DNA from: RUG343 sp964486215
GTDB taxonomy: Bacteria; Bacillota_I; Bacilli_A; RF39; UBA660
Direction of reading: 5' to 3'
DNA: 49,715 bases
NCBI GenBank assembly: GCA_964486215.1
Contig: CAZALI010000006.1
Location: 1 to 49,715 of the forward strand
Shown here: positions 35,065 to 42,834 of the stretch, piece by piece
Position numbering within the stretch: the stretch's first letter is position 1
Layout: each line of letters opens with the position of its first letter
Made by a program: the position numbers and the translations under genes
Notes under the pieces: model-generated
The model's database searches: none
Told to the model about the DNA's origin: nothing
Seen by the model: the letters and a program-made list of their open reading frames with translations, nothing else

Positions 35065-35485
35065 GAGAACCACTTCCTTTTTTATACTTCATATTTTTAT
35101 TTTCTGCTTCTTTTACGAGTTCTAATATACTCATTAAATTCTCTGGTTTATCTTTACCTCTTTTATAATTGTATACTCCAACAGAATTATATTTCTTTAA
35201 TTCATTTTTATTATCATTTAACCATTTCATTTGATTATTTGATACTATTACTGGTAAATACACTCGAATAGTATCTTTATCAATTATTTCTACAAGCATA
35301 ATGCCAATTCTAGCTAGTGTATCTGGAGCTTTTTTACTCTGAGATGTATGAAAATGATAATTTAATTTATTTAGCTTGGAAAATTTATTTATTTCATCAG
35401 TTGAATCTAAGTTACCTTCCTCCATATATGGATTAGACTTAATCTTATCTTCATCAGGTATAATAATTATTCTTTCTATTTTCAA
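35054..35485 (-). CDS. Hypothetical protein cotranscribed with valS under a T-box
   Basis: 143 residues, soluble, alpha/beta (MKIERIIIIPDED; ARIGIMLVEIIDKDTIRVYL; NQMKWLNDNKNELKKY) with a Lys/Gly-rich tail. I do not recognise it. The start codon is TTG at 35485, nine bases after AGGAG, and an in-frame stop lies just upstream, so no longer form exists. Its place between the T-box terminator and valS, with an 11-base overlap into valS, means it is made only when charged tRNA is scarce, and hints at a role near translation or amino acid supply (inference). Confidence 0.78.
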   Translation of the reverse strand: MKIERIIIIPDEDKIKSNPYMEEGNLDSTDEINKFSKLNKLNYHFHTSQSKKAPDTLARIGIMLVEIIDKDTIRVYLPVIVSNNQMKWLNDNKNELKKYNSVGVYNYKRGKDKPENLMSILELVKEAENKNMKYKKGSGSHAR

Positions 35486-35502
35486 TCAAATCACTCCTAT
35501 TA

Positions 35503-35704
35503 AAAAAACTTCATCCAAAAGGACGAAGTTTCTCGTGGTACCACCTTAATTTATACTCATTAGCTTAACGTGCCTGTACGGAATAACCTACTAAAATTCA
35601 GCTATTCAACTCCACCGCTACAAAAAATACCAGTTATATTCATTCGCACCTACCATGAACTCTCTGTTATACTTAATATTTTTCCTCGGTTTCAATGTAT
35701 TTCT
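35503..35704 (-). promoter_or_regulatory. T-box leader controlling the valS operon
   Basis: On the minus strand the T-box sequence AAGGTGGTACCACG (35534-35547) precedes a terminator hairpin AACTTCGTCC-TTTT-GGATGAAGTT plus T7 (35504-35531). Upstream are AGAGAG and GGTGCGAA of stem I, AGTAGG, and a CCGTACAGGCACG stem III. Uncharged tRNA would pair with the leader and favour antitermination. Valine is inferred from valS; I could not place the specifier codon with certainty. Confidence 0.92.
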
Positions 35705-35710
35705 ATGGAT

Positions 35711-35739
35711 ATTGTATCTTATTTTTACTTAGTTTTCAA
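35711..35739 (-). promoter_or_regulatory. Promoter of the T-box/valS transcript
   Basis: TTGAAA, 17 bases, TACAAT, overlapping the last codons of the kinase-like gene upstream and starting the T-box RNA near 35704. Confidence 0.75.
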
Positions 35740-36585
35740 TAACTTTTTATAACCATCATATGTTATATCTTTGTCTTTAGGAATACTATTTTTAATATCA
35801 GTAATTAATTCATTATCATGTTCTGTATACATTTTACTTAGTGGCTCTATAATATTATCCTTTACACCAATATTAGATAAATACTCTATATAATTATAAT
35901 AGTCTTCATACTTTAACCACTGTGTTTTCATATTAGATAATGTATTAATAATCATCATATTATAACAATATATATCACTATTTTTATCTGGTAAAGGTAC
36001 TCCATATAGTGAATGGTATTTCTTTATATGACGTATTTTATAATCTAATAATAAATATTTTGATTCTATTTGAGTATTATCATTTATAGTAGAACTATCT
36101 AAATCTACAGCATGTATTTTATTATCTTTATCTACTATAAAATTAAATTCATGTAGATCTCCAAAGAAAAAGTCTTGTTTTAGATTAGTAGTTTTATGTA
36201 CTAATTTACCTACTTTTTCTAATAGTTCTATCTTTTTAGAATATGGTATTTTCTCATCATTAAGTATAACTCCTAGATTTTCACTATTTTCTACTTCATC
36301 CATGGAAAAGCCTATAGCTTTACCTCTGGCTATAACTAATTCTTTTGGTATTACTAATTCAGTTAGTTCTTTTAGATCTTTTCTCCTAGAAATAGTATTA
36401 ATAGTTTGAATCTTAGTATCCATAATTTTATCTGTTGGTTTAAATAATTTCTTTAATAATACATCTGGTTTATTATAATATTTTTTTAAGTAATATAGTC
36501 TACTCTCTGATGTGACTATACTATTATCAAGTTCATATTCTTTTAGTTTTTCTAACTCTCTTTCTTTTATAAATATTTCTTTCAT
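35725..36585 (-). CDS. Protein kinase-fold phosphotransferase-like protein
   Basis: 286 residues. The catalytic loop and metal site of the kinase/aminoglycoside phosphotransferase fold are visible: FGDLHEFNFIVDKDNKIHAVDLDSS, with the D-x-x-x-x-N pair and the later Asp. A lysine that could serve the ATP site is in VLLKKLFKPTDKI near residue 47, but the N-lobe glycine-rich loop is not evident. The substrate is unknown; small-molecule kinases and lipopolysaccharide-type kinases share this pattern. The start is the ATG at 36585 after GGGTGGTTAGT. There is no terminator before the T-box promoter. Confidence 0.72.
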   Translation of the reverse strand: MKEIFIKERELEKLKEYELDNSIVTSESRLYYLKKYYNKPDVLLKKLFKPTDKIMDTKIQTINTISRRKDLKELTELVIPKELVIARGKAIGFSMDEVENSENLGVILNDEKIPYSKKIELLEKVGKLVHKTTNLKQDFFFGDLHEFNFIVDKDNKIHAVDLDSSTINDNTQIESKYLLLDYKIRHIKKYHSLYGVPLPDKNSDIYCYNMMIINTLSNMKTQWLKYEDYYNYIEYLSNIGVKDNIIEPLSKMYTEHDNELITDIKNSIPKDKDITYDGYKKLLKTK

Positions 36586-36639
36586 ACTAACCACCCACAA
36601 ATGCCAATATTATATCATATTTTCTTTATTTTGTCCATA

Positions 36640-36648
36640 TGATACAAT
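36640..36648 (+). promoter_or_regulatory. Extended -10 promoter of the dCMP deaminase gene
   Basis: TG-A-TACAAT, an extended -10, 18 bases upstream of the ATG; the -35 region is poor, as is usual for that class. Confidence 0.55.
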
Positions 36649-36666
36649 AGTTATGGAGGTTACGAT

Positions 36667-37194
36667 ATGTCTAAAAAGAGAAATGATTATTTGAGTTGGG
36701 ATGAGTTTTTTATGGGTATTGCGAAATTATCTTCAGGAAGAAGTAAAGATCCAAATACCCAAGTTGGTGCTTGTATTGTGAGTAGTGATAATCGTGTTTT
36801 ATCTGCTGGTTATAATGGCGCACCTAATAGCTTTAGTGATGATGACTTTCCTTGGGAACGTGATGGTAATCCACTTGATACTAAATATATGTATGTATGT
36901 CATGCTGAAGCTAATGCGATAGATAACTTTAGAGGTTATAAAAAAGAATTCGAAGGAGCTAGAATTTACGTAGATTTATTTCCTTGTAATGAATGTGCCA
37001 AAAAGATTGTTCAAAGTGGTATAAAAGAAGTTATCTATTTATCAGATAAGTATGCTGATAGTGATTCTACTAAAGCTAGTAAATTTATATTTGATAAATG
37101 TGGTGTTACTTATAGAGAGATGGATAAAAAATACCAAAAATGCTTAAAAGTATCTTTAGAACCAGATAAGACAATTGAATATATAAAAAAATAA
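36667..37194 (+). CDS. comEB: dCMP deaminase (ComEB-like)
   Basis: Deaminates dCMP to dUMP, feeding thymidylate synthesis. 175 residues. The zinc site is complete: His79-Ala-Glu81 in CHAEANAI and PCNEC at 106-110; GYNGAPNSF and RSKDPNTQVGA are typical of deoxycytidylate deaminases. The ATG follows TATGGAGGTTACGAT. Single gene with a shared terminator at its 3' end. Confidence 0.93.
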   Translation: MSKKRNDYLSWDEFFMGIAKLSSGRSKDPNTQVGACIVSSDNRVLSAGYNGAPNSFSDDDFPWERDGNPLDTKYMYVCHAEANAIDNFRGYKKEFEGARIYVDLFPCNECAKKIVQSGIKEVIYLSDKYADSDSTKASKFIFDKCGVTYREMDKKYQKCLKVSLEPDKTIEYIKK

Positions 37195-37216
37195 CGAAGA
37201 TAATTCGTTATTTTAT
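37190..37216. terminator. Bidirectional terminator between the dCMP deaminase and cyclophilin genes
   Basis: AAATAACGA-AGATAAT-TCGTTATTT with T-rich flanks on both strands. Confidence 0.82.
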
Positions 37217-37914
37217 TTTACTATTGTTTTTGGAGCTTCATACTCTTTTCCTCTAGTATCTACTAGAGCTTTTTTAATAGTTAGATTTTTACTTAATGTA
37301 CCTTGATTTTGATCAGCTATGGCTTCATTTTCTACGATTGATACAATATTACTCCAACCATCTATTACTTTACCAAAAGCAGCATAATTGCCATCTAAGC
37401 TACTATTATTAGCTAACATAATAAAGAATTGTGAACCAGCTGAATCATTGTCATCTCCTCTAGCCATGGAAACTATCTTTTCTTTGTGTTTTAAGTCATT
37501 CTTAATATTATTAGAATCAAATTCACCTTTTATTGTATAATTTGGTCCACCTGTTCCTGTTCCAGTAGGATCTCCTCCTTGAAGAACAAATCCTGGGACT
37601 AATCTATGGAAAGTATTATTATCATAGAAACCATTTTTTGTTAAAGCAATAAAATTCTTCACAGTATTTGGTGCTTTATCTGGATATAATTCCATAACAA
37701 TAGATCCATAATTCTCAATATACATCGCAACTAGAGGATTATCTGTTTTATATTTATTTAATTTAGTAGTATTACCTGTTACATTGTAATTTATATCAAG
37801 AAGATTTTCTTTATGTCCTCCTTTGCTTATATTTATTATTAGTACTATAAGTAATGGAACTATAACTACTAATACTAAAAACAATAATAAGAATAATGTC
37901 GTTTTATTTTTCAT
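37213..37914 (-). CDS. Membrane-anchored cyclophilin-type peptidyl-prolyl isomerase
   Basis: 233 residues: one N-terminal membrane helix (residues 6-30) and an extracytoplasmic cyclophilin domain (about 60-225) with FHRLVPGFVLQGGDPTGTG, GSQFFIMLANNSSLDGNYAAFG and the SMARG segment. The active-site Arg, Phe and Gln are present, so it should be active in folding of exported proteins; the nearby surface proteins are possible clients (inference). The start is the ATG at 37914 after ACAGGTGATAAAT; the GTG in the ribosome site is not used. Confidence 0.9.
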   Translation of the reverse strand: MKNKTTLFLLLFLVLVVIVPLLIVLIINISKGGHKENLLDINYNVTGNTTKLNKYKTDNPLVAMYIENYGSIVMELYPDKAPNTVKNFIALTKNGFYDNNTFHRLVPGFVLQGGDPTGTGTGGPNYTIKGEFDSNNIKNDLKHKEKIVSMARGDDNDSAGSQFFIMLANNSSLDGNYAAFGKVIDGWSNIVSIVENEAIADQNQGTLSKNLTIKKALVDTRGKEYEAPKTIVK

Positions 37915-38014
37915 ATTTATCACCTGTTTTTATATTACCATATTTTTGACAGTTAGTAACTAAATATTATTTATTATATTACTATTATTTGATAAAATAT
38001 AATTGGTGAGGATT

Positions 38015-38914
38015 ATGACTAGAGAGGAATTAAATCATCATAAGCAAGATATTATCGATGTTGATTTAAACAGAGAAAAAAGAAAAAAACTTATAATTGG
38101 TTTATTTAAGTTTATTATCTTACTTATACTATTAGTTCTAATTTTCTATTTTTATAATACTTATGTATCTACTGGTGGAATTATTGTGAAAGAAAAACGT
38201 ATTATTAATACAAAAGTACCAAATGAATTTAACGGTACTAAAATAGTGCAATTTTCCGATTTAAAGTATGGTACTACTATTGATTCAGCTAAAGTAAAAG
38301 AAATAGTAAAACTTATTAATAGTAGAAAACCTGATATTGTAGTATTCACTGGTAATTTAGTTAGTGAAGATTATGAAATATCTTCAAAAGACCAAGAAGA
38401 ATTAACTGAAAGTTTAAATAGTATTGAAGCTAAACTTGGTAAATATGCTATATATGGTTATGAAGATGATGAGGTATTTAGAACTGTATTTAATCAAAGT
38501 GACTTTACTATCTTAGCTAATAGTTTTGATTTAATATATAAAAATAATACTCAACCTATTCTATTAGTTGGATTAGATAGTTTATTAGAGGAAAGACTTG
38601 ACATAGATAAAAGCTTTTCTTATAAGAAAACTAATAATAATATTTATACCATTGCTCTAATAAATGAGACTGATCCTATAGATGATGTATTAAAACAAAA
38701 ACCTGATCTAATACTTGCTGGTGGTAATTTGAATGGTACTATTAGATTACCGCTAGGTATATTTAAAAAGCCTGGATCTAAGAAATATTTAAATCCATAT
38801 TATAAAATTAATGATACTCATTTATTTGTATCTAGTGGTCTTGGTACTGATGGAATTGGTATGCGAATAAATAATCATCCAAGTATTAATTTAATACGTC
38901 TATCAAATAAATAA
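38015..38914 (+). CDS. Membrane metallophosphoesterase-like protein lacking metal ligands
   Basis: 299 residues: an N-terminal membrane helix (about 27-48) and a domain that tracks YkuE/YaeI-type metallophosphoesterases strand for strand. The metal-binding motifs are degenerate: DxH reads D82-L-K84; GD reads TGN114; GNHD reads GYED (148-151); the HxPD region reads NETD; GHTHGGQ reads GGNLNGT (236-242). Only the first Asp remains, so hydrolysis by the usual dinuclear centre is not expected. The framework (IVQFSDL, KPDIVVFTGNL, SSGLGTDGIGMR) is intact, which argues for selection on the fold. The ATG is at 38015 after TTGGTGAGGATT; a TTG upstream is less likely. TTGACA-18-TTTATT at 37946-37975 is a possible promoter. 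Confidence 0.75.
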   Translation: MTREELNHHKQDIIDVDLNREKRKKLIIGLFKFIILLILLVLIFYFYNTYVSTGGIIVKEKRIINTKVPNEFNGTKIVQFSDLKYGTTIDSAKVKEIVKLINSRKPDIVVFTGNLVSEDYEISSKDQEELTESLNSIEAKLGKYAIYGYEDDEVFRTVFNQSDFTILANSFDLIYKNNTQPILLVGLDSLLEERLDIDKSFSYKKTNNNIYTIALINETDPIDDVLKQKPDLILAGGNLNGTIRLPLGIFKKPGSKKYLNPYYKINDTHLFVSSGLGTDGIGMRINNHPSINLIRLSNK

Positions 38915-38941
38915 AAGAATCTATATTAGATTCTTTTTATT
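38913..38941. terminator. Bidirectional terminator at 38.9 kb
   Basis: AAAGAATCT-ATATT-AGATTCTTT with T runs on both sides, shared by convergent genes. Confidence 0.82.
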
Positions 38942-39672
38942 TTAACTTTATTAGTCTTTTCTTCTTTACTATTATCTTTTAAAATACTATTAAAAATAAG
39001 TCTAGGACATGAAATTCTGTCTAAAGACATAATTTCATTAGAAACATCAACCATTAGTCTATCTTTAGAATCTATCTCTGAAGTATAGTCAATTAAAACA
39101 TCTTTAGATTTAATTGAACCGGTTTTTATAGATAATGTACTTTTATCAGTTATTCTTAAATCATCACAATTAAAATTAATATGACTAGTATTCTTTCCAG
39201 ATAAATTAGTTCTTTCTAATTTTATATTATTTGAATTTACTTTAATATTATAGGGATATGGTTGTATTGAATGATTAAGTAAATTATCATCTATAAAATT
39301 AACTGTATTAGTATTGTTTATTACTAAAAATCTATCATTATATCTAAATTTATTATCATTTATTATGTATTCATTATTAGTAAAAGTAACAGTATTTGCT
39401 CTATCTATAGTTACTTCATCTAAAAATATACAATTAATAAAAACAATATTATCTTCCGTAGTAATCCTTAAATGTGGAAAAAAAGTCATATCTGAAATAA
39501 CATAAGTTATTGGCTTAGGATCATTTTTACTTTTTAATAATAAGTGATTATCATGTTTAAATAATCTCGACTTTAATTTTTTATTATCTACGGCACAAGT
39601 AATATCTTCTTTTGTTTCTACTACGTTGCCTAAATTATACGTTACTCTCTTCAATCTTAGACTATTAAACAT
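38926..39672 (-). CDS. Hypothetical protein, repetitive beta-rich (beta-helix-like)
   Basis: 248 residues, no signal peptide or membrane span. From residue 50 to 220 the sequence is a run of short strands with recurring Asn-rich turns (NIVFINCIFLDEVTI, NTVTFTNNEYII, NTVNFIDDNLL, NNIKLERTNLSG), which resembles a right-handed beta-helix; this is by eye. No catalytic residues identified. The ATG follows AGAGGAAGTGATAGT. It is monocistronic, placed between the terminator of the phosphoesterase-like gene and the end of the pilus locus. Function unknown. Confidence 0.7.
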   Translation of the reverse strand: MFNSLRLKRVTYNLGNVVETKEDITCAVDNKKLKSRLFKHDNHLLLKSKNDPKPITYVISDMTFFPHLRITTEDNIVFINCIFLDEVTIDRANTVTFTNNEYIINDNKFRYNDRFLVINNTNTVNFIDDNLLNHSIQPYPYNIKVNSNNIKLERTNLSGKNTSHINFNCDDLRITDKSTLSIKTGSIKSKDVLIDYTSEIDSKDRLMVDVSNEIMSLDRISCPRLIFNSILKDNSKEEKTNKVKIKRI

Positions 39673-39725
39673 ACTATCACTTCCTCAAAGAGGATATTTT
39701 AACATAAATTAATTTAAAAGTAAAC

Positions 39726-39750
39726 AAAAAGGAATGATTACTCATTCCTA
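39726..39750 (-). terminator. Terminator of the sortase gene and pilus locus
   Basis: On the minus strand AGGAATGA-GTAA-TCATTCCT followed by T5, overlapping the sortase stop. Confidence 0.8.
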
Positions 39751-40962
39751 TATAATATCTGAATTGTCATCATTTGAATTAACTTCTGTATTATTTGATT
39801 CGCTACTCATTGTTGATTGAGGATTAACGCTTGGTGTTATGCTTTGTTCTGTATTGTTGTTTTGAGCATTATATTGATTCGATACTGTATTATCAATAGT
39901 TGGTGGTGAAGAAATCATATTATTATTTATGTTTTCTGAAGGTGGAGTCATAACTACACTATTTTTTTGCTTATTGAGTTTTTCTTCACGTATCTTTTTT
40001 AATTTACGTTGTCTTAAGAACAATACAATATATATTATAATTACTACTATTACAGTTAGAATTAATACTAAATTATATATTGATATAGTGAACTTCTTAG
40101 GAGCAGGCTTTGGAGTCTCTTTTACTAGAGGTGCTTCATATTCCTCTTCCTCTATAGTTTCTAGTTCATTATCAGCTAACTTACTAGCTTTTGTAGTAAT
40201 ACTTGTCAAAACATCTGTTACTTTACTAATTCTAGCTAATAGAACTGATCTAGTATAAGTACCCGTAGTATCACAAGTAGATAACAATATTAACTTATCA
40301 CTTGGTTTTATACCAATATCTTTATATTGAATACTTTTATCTTTTATTACACTTAATATATGTTCATTATGATCATTTCTATAGGTCATTAAATCATATA
40401 TATCTTCTTTACTAGCATCAAGCAATGCATAGCTAAATATTTCTATTTTATAATCACCTTTTGTAGTATGTAGTTCTCCATCTAAATGATTTTTAAAATA
40501 CTTTTTACTCTTGTATTTAGTAATTCCACTAAACATAAGATTAGCTTGTAGATTATGACCATATATAATAGTATAATCATCTTTTAATTCAAAGTTATTT
40601 CTATAATCCATAAAGATACTACCTACACCAGTATCCTCACCTTTATAGTTGTATGTTAAATACTTAGTATTATCTTTTCCTTTAACAAATGGATAGTCCA
40701 TATTAGTATCATATATTTTAATCCAACCACTTATTTCAGGATTTAATTTTCTAAGTTCTGGTAGTGAGAATGTAACATCATCATCTTTAGGTCTTAAGTC
40801 TTCAATATCTTGACTTATCTTAGCATCTTCATATACTTGATATTTATCAAAAATAGCATATGAACTTATAAGGAACAAAAAAACTAGAGTAATAATAACA
40901 AAATTATTTACACAGTGATTAATAATATTTAATATTTTGTTTAATATTACATCCTTTTTCAT
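39748..40962 (-). CDS. Class B sortase with extra C-terminal membrane segment and Asn/Ser-rich tail (probable pilus sortase)
   Basis: 404 residues. An N-terminal membrane helix (about 20-36), then a class B sortase domain: LNPEISGWIKIYDTNMDYPFV, GSIFMDYRN, catalytic His136 in IIYGHNLQAN, Cys230 in LLSTCDTTG and Arg238 in YTRSVLLARI. The domain ends near 250; a Glu/Pro linker, a second membrane helix (about 293-317) and an 85-residue Asn/Ser/Pro-rich tail follow. Most class B sortases lack the second anchor, whereas pilus (class C) sortases have one. It lies 26 bases after the SipA-like gene, downstream of six surface proteins with PTG-type signals, matching the streptococcal set in which a class B-type sortase polymerises a VPTG pilin. 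The ATG follows GAAAGGAATAACT. Confidence 0.85.
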   Translation of the reverse strand: MKKDVILNKILNIINHCVNNFVIITLVFLFLISSYAIFDKYQVYEDAKISQDIEDLRPKDDDVTFSLPELRKLNPEISGWIKIYDTNMDYPFVKGKDNTKYLTYNYKGEDTGVGSIFMDYRNNFELKDDYTIIYGHNLQANLMFSGITKYKSKKYFKNHLDGELHTTKGDYKIEIFSYALLDASKEDIYDLMTYRNDHNEHILSVIKDKSIQYKDIGIKPSDKLILLSTCDTTGTYTRSVLLARISKVTDVLTSITTKASKLADNELETIEEEEYEAPLVKETPKPAPKKFTISIYNLVLILTVIVVIIIYIVLFLRQRKLKKIREEKLNKQKNSVVMTPPSENINNNMISSPPTIDNTVSNQYNAQNNNTEQSITPSVNPQSTMSSESNNTEVNSNDDNSDII

Positions 40963-40988
40963 AGTTATTCCTTTCTATTCTTTTTGCT

Positions 40989-41507
40989 TTAAATATTTCT
41001 TATTTGTAATTTACCTATTACTCTACCTTTTATAGCACTTTGATCTATAGTACCAAAAGTTCTGGAATCGTTTTTATTTGATCTATAATCGTAGGCAACA
41101 AAATATTTACCTTCTTCTACTGTGTATGGATATTCGATACTAGCTTTTTTATTCTTTTTTGTTTTATAAAAAGCTTCCTTTTCTTCTACTATATTATTAA
41201 CAGTTATTTTTCCATCTTTTATATCAACTACTTCATTAGATTTAGCTATAATACGCATTATAGATACTTTATCATCATGTTTTACTAAAACTACTTCTCC
41301 AACGTTATACATTCTTTCTAGTCTATAATATAGTATTAAATCGCCAGCTTTTAGATTAGGATACATATTTATACTGGTAATTCTCTTTAATCCAAAAATA
41401 AAGCTAAATGTAATGACAAAAATAGCTATTATTACTAGTATTTTTACTAATAAGGCAATAGCTTTATTTTTCAATATGTTTTTCTTAACTTTTCCATTAT
41501 TTTCCAT
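40989..41507 (-). CDS. Signal peptidase I homologue without catalytic Ser/Lys (SipA-like)
   Basis: 172 residues with one membrane helix (about 18-39). The S26 framework is clear: NMYPNLKAGDLILYYRLE, EVVLVKHDD, ITVNN, and box E as YRSNKNDSRTFGTI. In active enzymes the first motif is SMxPT and the later one KRVxGxPGD; here Asn47 replaces the Ser and Met84 (SIMRIIAKSNEVVD) replaces the Lys. Streptococcus pyogenes SipA, needed for assembly of its pilus, has likewise lost both catalytic residues. It is therefore probably a pilus assembly factor, not a peptidase (inference from family and position). Upstream are TTGTAA-17-TATAGA and TTGATT-17-TAGAAT as overlapping promoter candidates. ATG after TTGGAGTTGTTTGT. 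Confidence 0.82.
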   Translation of the reverse strand: MENNGKVKKNILKNKAIALLVKILVIIAIFVITFSFIFGLKRITSINMYPNLKAGDLILYYRLERMYNVGEVVLVKHDDKVSIMRIIAKSNEVVDIKDGKITVNNIVEEKEAFYKTKKNKKASIEYPYTVEEGKYFVAYDYRSNKNDSRTFGTIDQSAIKGRVIGKLQIRNI

Positions 41508-41606
41508 ACAAACAACTCCAATTTATCCTCTTATACTCTCTATACAAATTCTATTATGTTTTTACAATATAATCAATATATTTACGTATATAAATGTTTG
41601 CTTTAC

Positions 41607-41633
41607 ACAAAAAATAGCTACTTAGTAGCTATT
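41607..41633 (-). terminator. Terminator after surface protein 6
   Basis: On the minus strand AATAGCTAC-TAA-GTAGCTATT then six T; separates the surface-protein array from the sipA-like/sortase transcript. Confidence 0.82.
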
Positions 41634-42725
41634 TTATTGTATATCTTCTTCTAATTTTTTAGTCTTAAGTATAGCAACTACTCCAATTACACTTAGAGCA
41701 ATTAAGATTAAGAATGGTAGTGTTCTAATTATGATACCTGTTGGAGTTGTCTCTTGTTTATCATTTCTAAATGTATAATTATTACTTGATTGTGTAGTTG
41801 ATAGTGTTTTTTCTCCTGTTGAAGTTGCCGCTGTAGAACTACCATTAATATAGGTAGTATATCCTGTTTCGGCTGTTTCCGCAATAGTGTACTTTGTATT
41901 TGTACCATTTACTGGTAATTGTGGTCCACCATTTCCATAACCGATCTTAACAACATCGTTGTGTTTCAATTGAACCTTAATAGTTTGAGCTGTTGTTCCA
42001 CTACTTGGCATTGTAACACTTGTTACATTGTTTGTACCAGTTGAGCATGAACTTCCGGTTATGTTATATACTTCGCTGTTAATGTATCCACTTAAAGTAA
42101 TTGTCATTTGGAAACATTTAGTTGCATCAGCAGCATTACCTGTTACTTTTTTAGTTATTTGTAGATATGCTCTATTGGCTGCTTTTGTGAATGGCGCAGT
42201 ACCTGTTTTCGTAATCTTAGTTGATGTTCCAGTTTTTACTGAAGCTATATAAGTTTTTGTAAATGTGCCATCTGGTTCATTGTTTGCATTTAAGTTGTTA
42301 GCTACAAAGATAGTTACTGTATAAGTGTTAGTATCAAGCGGATATATAGTAGCATTGGTTGAAGCAGTTTCTGTTACAATGAATGTATAAGTTCCTGGCT
42401 TTGTATAGTTTAATTTTGTACTAGTTCCAGGCCAGTTGTCTACACCAAGCCATGCATTTTCAGAAATTAATGGTGCAGATGTTTGAGTAGCTGATCCACT
42501 ACTTGGTGTTTTGCTACTAAAAGATATAGTAACTGTCCCAGGTATTGTTACCGTTGCTGGATTTGAAGATCCATTTGTCACAGTATACGTAAATGTGTTG
42601 TTAATAATTGCACCATTGTTAGTAATTTCTCTTGATGCATTAAATCCATCTGCTTTTACATTAATTGTTGTTAGCATTAATAAAGCTATAATAAATGTTA
42701 ATAATGATAAATATTTTAATTTCAT
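41634..42725 (-). CDS. Pilin-type surface protein 6 (PTG sorting signal)
   Basis: 363 residues. Signal peptide cut after VKA (residue 25). Domain 1 (26-190) resembles the Spy0128/FctA pilin fold: FTYTV, a GTYTFIVTE strand, then YTVTIFV. Domain 2 (195-325) is a Cna-B/DUF7601-like domain with the isopeptide triad in place: Lys in QITKKVTGN, Glu in YTIAETAE, Asn in YTFRND. Two cysteines (KCFQM, SSCSTG) may pair. The end is a sorting signal: TTPTGII, a hydrophobic helix, then TKKLEEDIQ. The ribosome site is weaker than in its siblings (ATAGGACATAAAT instead of TAGGAGGAAATAAAT), so this copy may be made less. It has its own promoter and terminator. Confidence 0.85.
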   Translation of the reverse strand: MKLKYLSLLTFIIALLMLTTINVKADGFNASREITNNGAIINNTFTYTVTNGSSNPATVTIPGTVTISFSSKTPSSGSATQTSAPLISENAWLGVDNWPGTSTKLNYTKPGTYTFIVTETASTNATIYPLDTNTYTVTIFVANNLNANNEPDGTFTKTYIASVKTGTSTKITKTGTAPFTKAANRAYLQITKKVTGNAADATKCFQMTITLSGYINSEVYNITGSSCSTGTNNVTSVTMPSSGTTAQTIKVQLKHNDVVKIGYGNGGPQLPVNGTNTKYTIAETAETGYTTYINGSSTAATSTGEKTLSTTQSSNNYTFRNDKQETTPTGIIIRTLPFLILIALSVIGVVAILKTKKLEEDIQ

Positions 42726-42749
42726 ATTTATGTCCTATCTTTCAATATT

Positions 42750-42790
42750 ATTTTATAATACATAATTTATTATTGCAATCAAGTTGACAT
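42750..42790 (-). promoter_or_regulatory. Promoter module of surface protein 6
   Basis: TTGCAA (42773-42778), 17 bases, TAAAAT (42750-42755), with TGTCAA lying 5 bases upstream of the ATTGCAAT core. This is the most divergent of four related modules. Confidence 0.65.
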
Positions 42791-42798
42791 ATTTTAGC

Positions 42799-42826
42799 AT
42801 AAAAAAAGTGAGATTTCTCTCACTTT
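42799..42826 (-). terminator. Terminator after surface protein 5
   Basis: On the minus strand AAAGTGAGA-GAAA-TCTCACTTT then seven T. The same hairpin recurs near 44.0 and 45.2 kb. Confidence 0.88.
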
Positions 42827-42834
42827 ACATTTTA

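Noticed and set aside
35580..35704. Assigning a valine specifier codon in the T-box stem I
   Set aside because: Several triplets could fit and I cannot fold the leader reliably by eye; valine is inferred from valS only.
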